This document shows, piece by piece, positions 19,999-24,957 of a stretch of 24,957 nucleotides of DNA. The translations under genes and the position numbers were made by a program. Below the pieces are notes generated by a model that saw nothing but the letters and a program-made list of their open reading frames with translations, had not been told where the DNA came from and did no database searches. The stretch lies in the NCBI GenBank assembly GCA_000969725.1, contig JXSR01S018876.1; one strand, 5' to 3'. Source of the stretch: Ophiothrix spiculata (Eukaryota > Echinodermata > Ophiuroidea > Amphilepidida > Ophiotrichidae). Within the stretch, counting starts at the first letter, position 1. The number at the start of each line of letters is the position of its first letter.

Positions 19999-20250
19999 TT
20001 AACCCTCGTCTAACTAAGCCGTTTTTGTAACACGTCTAACCCAAAAAAGGGGAGTGTCCCCCTACATTTTTGGAACAGAATCCCTTGGTTTTGCTTTCAC
20101 TAGATAGATATGGTCCTCCTCTATCCATTTCTACCAAGATCACAAAAATAGTCGAGGCGTTACGTAATTATGACATCATAAAAGTCAAGTCGAAAATTTT
20201 GAATTTTGGCAAAAATGGCCACCAAAATCAAAATCTTGCTATAAAAGTTC
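19999..20250. repeat. Dispersed repeat family, copy 1
   Basis: It starts TTAACCCTCGTCTAACTAAG and has a GGGGAGTGTCCCC hairpin. Then follow AGATAGATATGGTCCTCCTC, TCCATTTCTACCAAGATCA and ATTATGACATCATAAAAGTC. The same ordered landmarks appear at 24563-24830, so these are two diverged members of one family. The short reading DRYGPPLSISTK shared with DRYQSPLSIDTK in the second copy comes from this DNA similarity and not from a gene. Confidence 0.7.
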
Positions 20251-20400
20251 TATATAGGAGTTTGATGCGTACTACAACCTCAATGGGCTTTGCAAGGATT
20301 CGAACGCCTTCTAGTATATATACCTAAAAATACTGGAAAACTAAACACAAATTGATACCAAATCAAGACTGAAGTTTTCATCAGTATTTTTGTTTTTGCA

Positions 20401-20426
20401 AACACACACACACAAAAACACACACA
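20401..20426. repeat. CA-type microsatellite
   Basis: An imperfect (CA)n run with an A-rich interruption. It sits within copy B block 2 where copy A has only GAACAAAAAACAATT, so it expanded or was lost after the copies separated. Confidence 0.8.
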
Positions 20427-20651
20427 ATTGTTTCCTCAAGTTGAAAAATCAAACGAGTCAATCTAATATTAGTGAAACTTAAATATCTTGTTTCAATAGA
20501 TTACACATGCATTTCATTTTTAACAAAAAACATTGAGATGTCAGATCCGATAAACGTCAACAAATAATAAATTGTTTCATTGTTTTTGATAATCCTCTAC
20601 AATCTGCCCACAGTTAAATTTCCCACAAAATAGAGTATTTAATCGAAAACT

Positions 20652-20810
20652 ATATGTGTACCGCCGCGGCAAAAGGGTCCAGTTGTCGGCTCGTACATGT
20701 TGCTACTTGTAGCATATCTAATGTATGGTATTTGTATACATCAGATATGCTACAATGAGCAACATGTAGGAGTCGACAACTGGACCCTTCTGCCGCGGCG
20801 GTACACATAT
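20652..20810. mobile_element. 159-bp near-perfect palindrome (MITE), copy B only
   Basis: Arms of ~75 bp (starting ATATGTGTACCGCCGCGGCA, then GGGTCCAGTTGTCG, ACATGTTGCT and TGTAGCATATCT) are ~90% complementary around a loop of under 10 bases near 20731. Copy A reads across this point without the palindrome (ATCGAAGACCATAATTCC near 8482-8499), so it is an insertion. Target duplication is uncertain (TA or TAT). A transcript from either strand would fold into one long hairpin. Confidence 0.9.
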
Positions 20811-20829
20811 TTACTTCCTGCAATTATTA

Positions 20830-21048
20830 TTTCTTTTATCTGCATGCACCATTTTCTGACAAAATCTCGTGTCAAGTTGGTTTATCTAACTGCATCAATA
20901 TTTTTAAAATCCTGTATAAATTGTACCCACCTTATATAACTACGCCTTTAATCCTAAAATAAGCTTTCAAGCAATATTTAGATTTGTGGGTCTGAACTGC
21001 ACTCATCAAAGGTTACATTCTGCTAAATGTAAAATGATACGGGACGGG
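20830..21048. other. Copy-B-specific spacer
   Basis: About 220 bp with no counterpart in copy A and no feature that I can support. Confidence 0.45.
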
Positions 21049-23014
21049 GGTGTATTAGTGTAAATATAGCTTTTAAATGAATCCCTAAGGAGTCCACTGT
21101 ATGTTAGCAATATAGATGTTAATTGTGTGGTTATCATTCATCAAAGTATTGCAACCTAAATTTCATGGTTTTGTTAAAAGAAAATAATGTCTATCTAAGA
21201 ACACAAAAAGCCATGCAAAAAGTAAAAGCAGTCAAAAATGTGTTAAAATGTGCTTTTAGATTCAGTTTCTAGTTTACACGCTAGTAGTCATTTATTCTTT
21301 GATGATCCTATCATGAAAACAATACAATAACGAAAGGGGAAAAAAGAGTTAAAATCCCACTATTTTATACCGCAGCTAAAACCAATTCGATATTTTGGCT
21401 TTCACATAACACTGAATTACCATTGTGTGTTATTGAAATACATTTGATACGTAGGGCCTCGAAAGCAATAGAACAGACCCAATTCAATATACAAAAATTG
21501 CAATATCAACTACTTTCTTATAATATTGACAATTATTTTTTGGCTACTTAAGGTTAATTAAAGAGTGTGAAGGCTCCAATTATCATTACCATGTCTTGAT
21601 CGAATTCATCTCTTAAAAGACGCCTTTGGTTTTTGTAAGGAAAACTGTATTCAATATATTCTTTTTGATACTGACACAGATCTGCAAGTGAGACTTGGTA
21701 CTGACTGTCTGCGTGTCTCTCAGCTTGGAAAAGCCACAATTGATATATCAATCATGAATCATGCGTCATTTTTAGTTGAAATTGATGCGGAAGTAAAATT
21801 GCTATGTCATTCTATAGCAAGTCTCTCCCAGTTTTGCTCAATAGTAGATTAAAGTAGGACTTTTCTGTGCATAAGTTACAAATGACAAATTGTGTTTAAT
21901 CTTGATAGGTGATAATTTCCCAAAGGACAAAAAAAAAACCGTCTTGTGCCTTGATAGATAATTCACGATTTTTTCTGGAAAAGTGTAGATAAGTTCCAGA
22001 AATTATATGATTCAAGATTATTGTGGGGTGATAATGATAAATATTCAAGCCTACATACATGCGTTAAATAAAAATGGATAAGAAAACTTATAAAACAGGG
22101 TGTGATTTCGAATGGAGTTCTTATGATCACAGATTTACCATATCACCATGATCACAGAAAAAATGAAAACCCCGAAGGTGAAAGCATTTCAGCCTAAATA
22201 AAGATGTTTTGTAAAAAGTTATACAAATCATGATTTTTTGCTTTCAAACTGTTTTACAGAAATAACCTTTCGATCAATCCATATTAACATTTTTTAAATC
22301 TAAGGTTATCATATTGTGACGATTAATATGCGTCATGTGAGTGCAAACCAGTCGTTCTATTATGTCTATCATCTGATGGTAATATATGTTACTTTTTGAT
22401 TGTATGTATTGTATAATTTGTAGAGTAAGTTTACCATCTTTTAGCTTCAGTACAATTAATGCTATTTTATGTTCCTTTTCGTGATATTGCAGTTTTTAAC
22501 AACATATTTTACGATATCGACAATGAAGATTGGTATTATAAAAACATCATTAGCCTAAATTTCATATTTGCTGATGATTAAAAATATCAAGAACGCGTGA
22601 TCTCCTGCGCTTTATTACTAGTGTCCAAGGTTATAACAAATAATGAGGAATATGTCGGTTCAATAACAATGTTTATTCCCAAAGTCAATAGGGAACCCTT
22701 TTTGTTCGAATAAATCCTTTGAATCTGCCCTGTTTTCTCTTGGTTTATCACATACAATTACAACCTCGATAACAATACGTTTGTACTGTGATGACAACTG
22801 TTGTTCTGATTACCCTCATTTTCCTAAAAAAATATTTTTGCGCAGAATAATTATTGGTTTTAATGACAAAAAGGTAGAAATTGCCAGAGGACAATCCGGG
22901 CTAATTGCCATGTTTATGTTGATCCAATTGTAAGGATAATGAAATAACTGAGCCATTTCTATCATGATAAGTATGAATTTACATACAACAGCGTGAGAAC
23001 CCAGGATTTAAAAC

Positions 23015-23524
23015 CTCATTGAAATTGATCGTGAAGAAAAATGACTATTTGTGAGTCAATTGCTCCCTAGTCACACTCGGTTTAGCTCAGTTTAATAAAA
23101 AGAAGACGGAGTCCGGGTTTGTTTGAGGAGAATTACATGTATGTGCCTAGATCACAGGGTGACATTGTGTTTAATCTTGATAGATGATAATTTCCCCATG
23201 GAGGGACTGACATTTGGCTAACAATTGATCTGACTTGTCTTTTTATTAAAATGCAGATTTACCTGCTTATAAGGAAGTAATTCATCGTCTAGAGTGAAAG
23301 GGGTGTTATATTAATCGGGTTTCTCGTGATTTTCATAATCTGATTTCATGATGATGAATAAAATGAGTAAATCATGTGTATTTAGTGATTCAGCATGCAA
23401 CCCGTCCATTGTCGGTCCAATGTTTTTGCCAGTTTTGCATTATTAACTCTATTTAAATAGGACACTATACCAATTAGTTTTAATATAGGTTTTCCCAGAG
23501 TTTTTCACACAGTTTGTATTGATT
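23015..23524. other. Unassigned DNA with a short third copy of duplicated sequence
   Basis: At 23163-23218, TTGTGTTTAATCTTGATAGA and the following TGATAATTTCCCC match copy B ~21890-21920 and copy A ~10860-10892. This is about 55 bp, outside the main duplicated blocks. Nothing else is recognised. Confidence 0.55.
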
Positions 23525-24568
23525 TTAATAAATAGGTCAATTAAATTTCGTCCTAAAAAATTTATTTTACAGAAAGTCGTTTTCAATTTCATACCGTGTC
23601 AAACAATTTCATAGTTGTGTCATTATATTTCGTAATTTTTTTATGGATATTAAGCAAAGAATAGTTTAATTTCGTCCTCTGAAACTGCTATTAATGAATC
23701 GTGAAAGCAAATTCTTTTTTTATCATTCATATTCAGACTTGTGTCATTCATATTCAGTGATGTATATAGGCCCTAAGTTTGATTCCTTTATACGTATAGG
23801 CCAAACGAGGTAGACCAATATACAAAGTAGGTCTTTTCCTTCTGAAACGGAGGATTTTGTTCATTTCATCTTAAAGCTGGCTTGAGTTGACATCTCAATG
23901 TCGTTGTTCATCAATAACGGCTGCTGCAAAGATACAACAGTATATCAAATACGGACCGTAACAGAATCATAGATGCATCTGAAAAATATGCAAACTCAGT
24001 TCGGGAAAAGGTCATAATCCCGTTACGTAAATTAATTCATTTACCGTCAAATTTACTCTTTGAATCAAGTTTGGGATGAAAATCGGGAAACATTTTAAAG
24101 CATTTTCTATTGAATGGGACCTAGCCCTATTCTAAAATTTCAAGTATGAGATTTTAAATTCTATCTGCAAATTTGTGTATATTTTTTGAAATATTTGCAA
24201 AAAGAGTTGGCAGATAGAATTCAAAATGTCAAAGCTTCATTTGTAGAATCGGATGATAATATATAATTATACCTGGCTATCTCACTGCAGAAAAAAAAAA
24301 GCCAGACTATTATAAAACAAGATCAATTTTGTACTAAGTTCAGATATAAATATTCCAAAAAATAGACTTATGCCACAAATTAAAATGAACGATACAAATA
24401 TTAAAAGCAATGAGAAAAGACGAATTTGCTTTCATGATTTAAAGTTCTCCAAATCGCGAGACGAAATAGAACATTACTTTAATGAAAAGCAATAAAACAA
24501 GTACGAAATATAATGACAAAACAATGAAATTGTTTTTCAGGACGAAATTGAATTGTCCTATTTATTAA
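23525..24568. mobile_element. 1044-bp foldback element with subterminal TTCGTC motifs
   Basis: The ends are TTAATAAATAGGTCAATT and the reverse complement TTAATAAATAGGACAATT, continuing AAATTTCGTCCT and CAATTTCGTCCT. The inverted similarity runs ~190 bp inward (23525 to ~23720 against ~24413-24568) through CAATTTCAT, TGT.TCATTATATTTCGTA and GAAAGCAAATTC. Several TTCGTC or TTCGTA words occur in each arm. TTAA or TA could be the target duplication; the boundary is ambiguous. The ~690-bp centre has no transposase but holds a second inverted repeat at 24129-24249. Confidence 0.85.
24129..24249. repeat. 121-bp nested inverted repeat
   Basis: ATTCTAAAATTTCAAG...ATTTTAAATTCTATCTGC on the left pairs with GCAGATAGAATTCAAAAT...CATTTGTAGAAT on the right. 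It is imperfect at a few positions, with ~40-bp arms and a ~40-bp AT-rich loop. It may be a small MITE nested inside the larger foldback element. Confidence 0.7.
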
Positions 24569-24830
24569 CCCTAGTTATACGGAGCGATTTTCACAAACAT
24601 ATTATACGGAGGGGGGGGGGTCGCAACAACCCCTCCCCCTCAATTTTTTATAGCGAGTCCCCCAGACCCCCGTATATGGTACCAGTGGATAGGTACCAGT
24701 CTCCTCTTTCCATTGATACCAAATTCAAGGTCATCCATAAATGTATGACGTCACTCTGACGTCATAACTACCAAAATGTTGAAAATCGGCATTTGTACGG
24801 AAAATATAGGCACAAATCCAAATTTTCTAA
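24563..24830. repeat. Dispersed repeat family, copy 2
   Basis: It starts TTAACCCTAGTTATACGG and contains a G10 run, then TCGCAACAACCCCTCCCCCT, which could fold back on the G run. Next come GGATAGGTACCAGTCTCCTC, TCCATTGATACCAAATTCA and a pair of TGACGTCA-type words (near 24747-24765). It shares its order of landmarks with 19999-20250. Its first bases overlap the right end of the foldback element at the shared TTAA. Confidence 0.7.
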
Positions 24831-24957
24831 AAAATCGCAGGAATATCCGATTTTCATTTTTACTAAATATTGTAGGAAATGACTAGTTTTACCTAAATAC
24901 TAAGTTTGAAATGGATATTTGCTATAAAAATGACTAAAAAGTACATTTTTAAAATCA
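24831..24957. other. Unassigned AT-rich DNA to window end
   Basis: No feature supported; it may still belong to the dispersed repeat. Confidence 0.4.

Larger units (their letters stand above)
17078..23014 (+). repeat. Copy B of the large direct duplication
   Basis: This is the shorter partner of 830-13698. It shows empty sites for the copy A insertions: near 17100 for the 249-bp MITE, near 17258 for the GATC-rich element, near 21170 for the TTAA element and near 22065 for the Tc1-like element. It carries its own palindromic insertion at 20652-20810. Between blocks it holds ~800 bp (19475-20273) and ~220 bp (20830-21048) without a match in copy A. Open frames inside it (17276-17515 minus, 20697-20939 plus, 21554-21751 minus) are not supported as genes. 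Confidence 0.92.

Noticed and set aside
20651..20811. rRNA or structured ncRNA gene suggested by CCGCCGCGG
   Set aside because: The whole segment is a simple two-arm palindrome absent from copy A, which fits a MITE better.
20697..20939. 80-codon plus-strand frame with hydrophobic character
   Set aside because: It starts in the loop region of a palindromic insertion and runs into unrelated flank.

Overview
This window looks like intergenic or intronic DNA from an animal, probably a marine invertebrate; the phylum cannot be fixed from sequence alone. The evidence is AT-rich sequence, stop codons everywhere (longest open frame about 113 codons), tRNA-derived short repeats, Tc1/mariner remains, many short inverted-repeat elements (MITEs) and homopolymer G tracts. 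I find no host protein-coding gene, rRNA or intact tRNA that I can defend. Nearly all visible structure is mobile-element biology plus one large duplication.

The main organising feature is a direct duplication. Copy A spans about 830-13698 and copy B about 17078-23014. They share three collinear blocks (A 830-4403 with B 17078-19474; A 8111-8520 with B 20274-20830; A 9634-13698 with B 21049-23014). The blocks are separated by segments that are unrelated or missing in the other copy. Comparing the two copies gives filled and empty sites for at least five insertions. Copy A alone carries a 249-bp MITE at 858-1106, an 843-bp element rich in GATC motifs at 1277-2119, a 432-bp TTAA-flanked element at 9763-10194 and a 1660-bp Tc1-like element at 11038-12697. 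Copy B alone carries a 159-bp near-perfect palindrome at 20652-20810.

Layout. 1-28: right end of a second GATC-rich element. 256-795: foldback element. 830-4403: copy A block 1, with a tRNA-like sequence at 3003-3073. 4419-4807: MITE flanked by TTA. 5264-5772 and 5829-6326: two copies of one ~500-bp MITE in opposite orientation, with different 3-bp target duplications. 7500-7706: probable end of another DNA transposon. 8111-8520: copy A block 2. 9293-9513: MITE rich in CGCG. 9634-13698: copy A block 3. 13700-17077: spacer holding a probable LINE 3' end, a 136-bp tandem repeat and a proline-type tRNA-derived sequence. 17078-23014: copy B, including a dispersed repeat at about 19999-20250. 23525-24568: 1-kb foldback element with subterminal TTCGTC motifs. 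24563-24830: second copy of the dispersed repeat.

The only recognisable protein remains belong to a dead Tc1-like transposase at 11646-12320, in which all three catalytic acidic residues are replaced. An inverted second copy of its 3' half fills the space where its 5' half should be. The most notable observations are this double-3'-end Tc1 structure, the GATC-motif arrays, and the natural filled/empty-site comparisons. The duplication could be a true tandem duplication or two divergent haplotypes placed end to end by an assembler.
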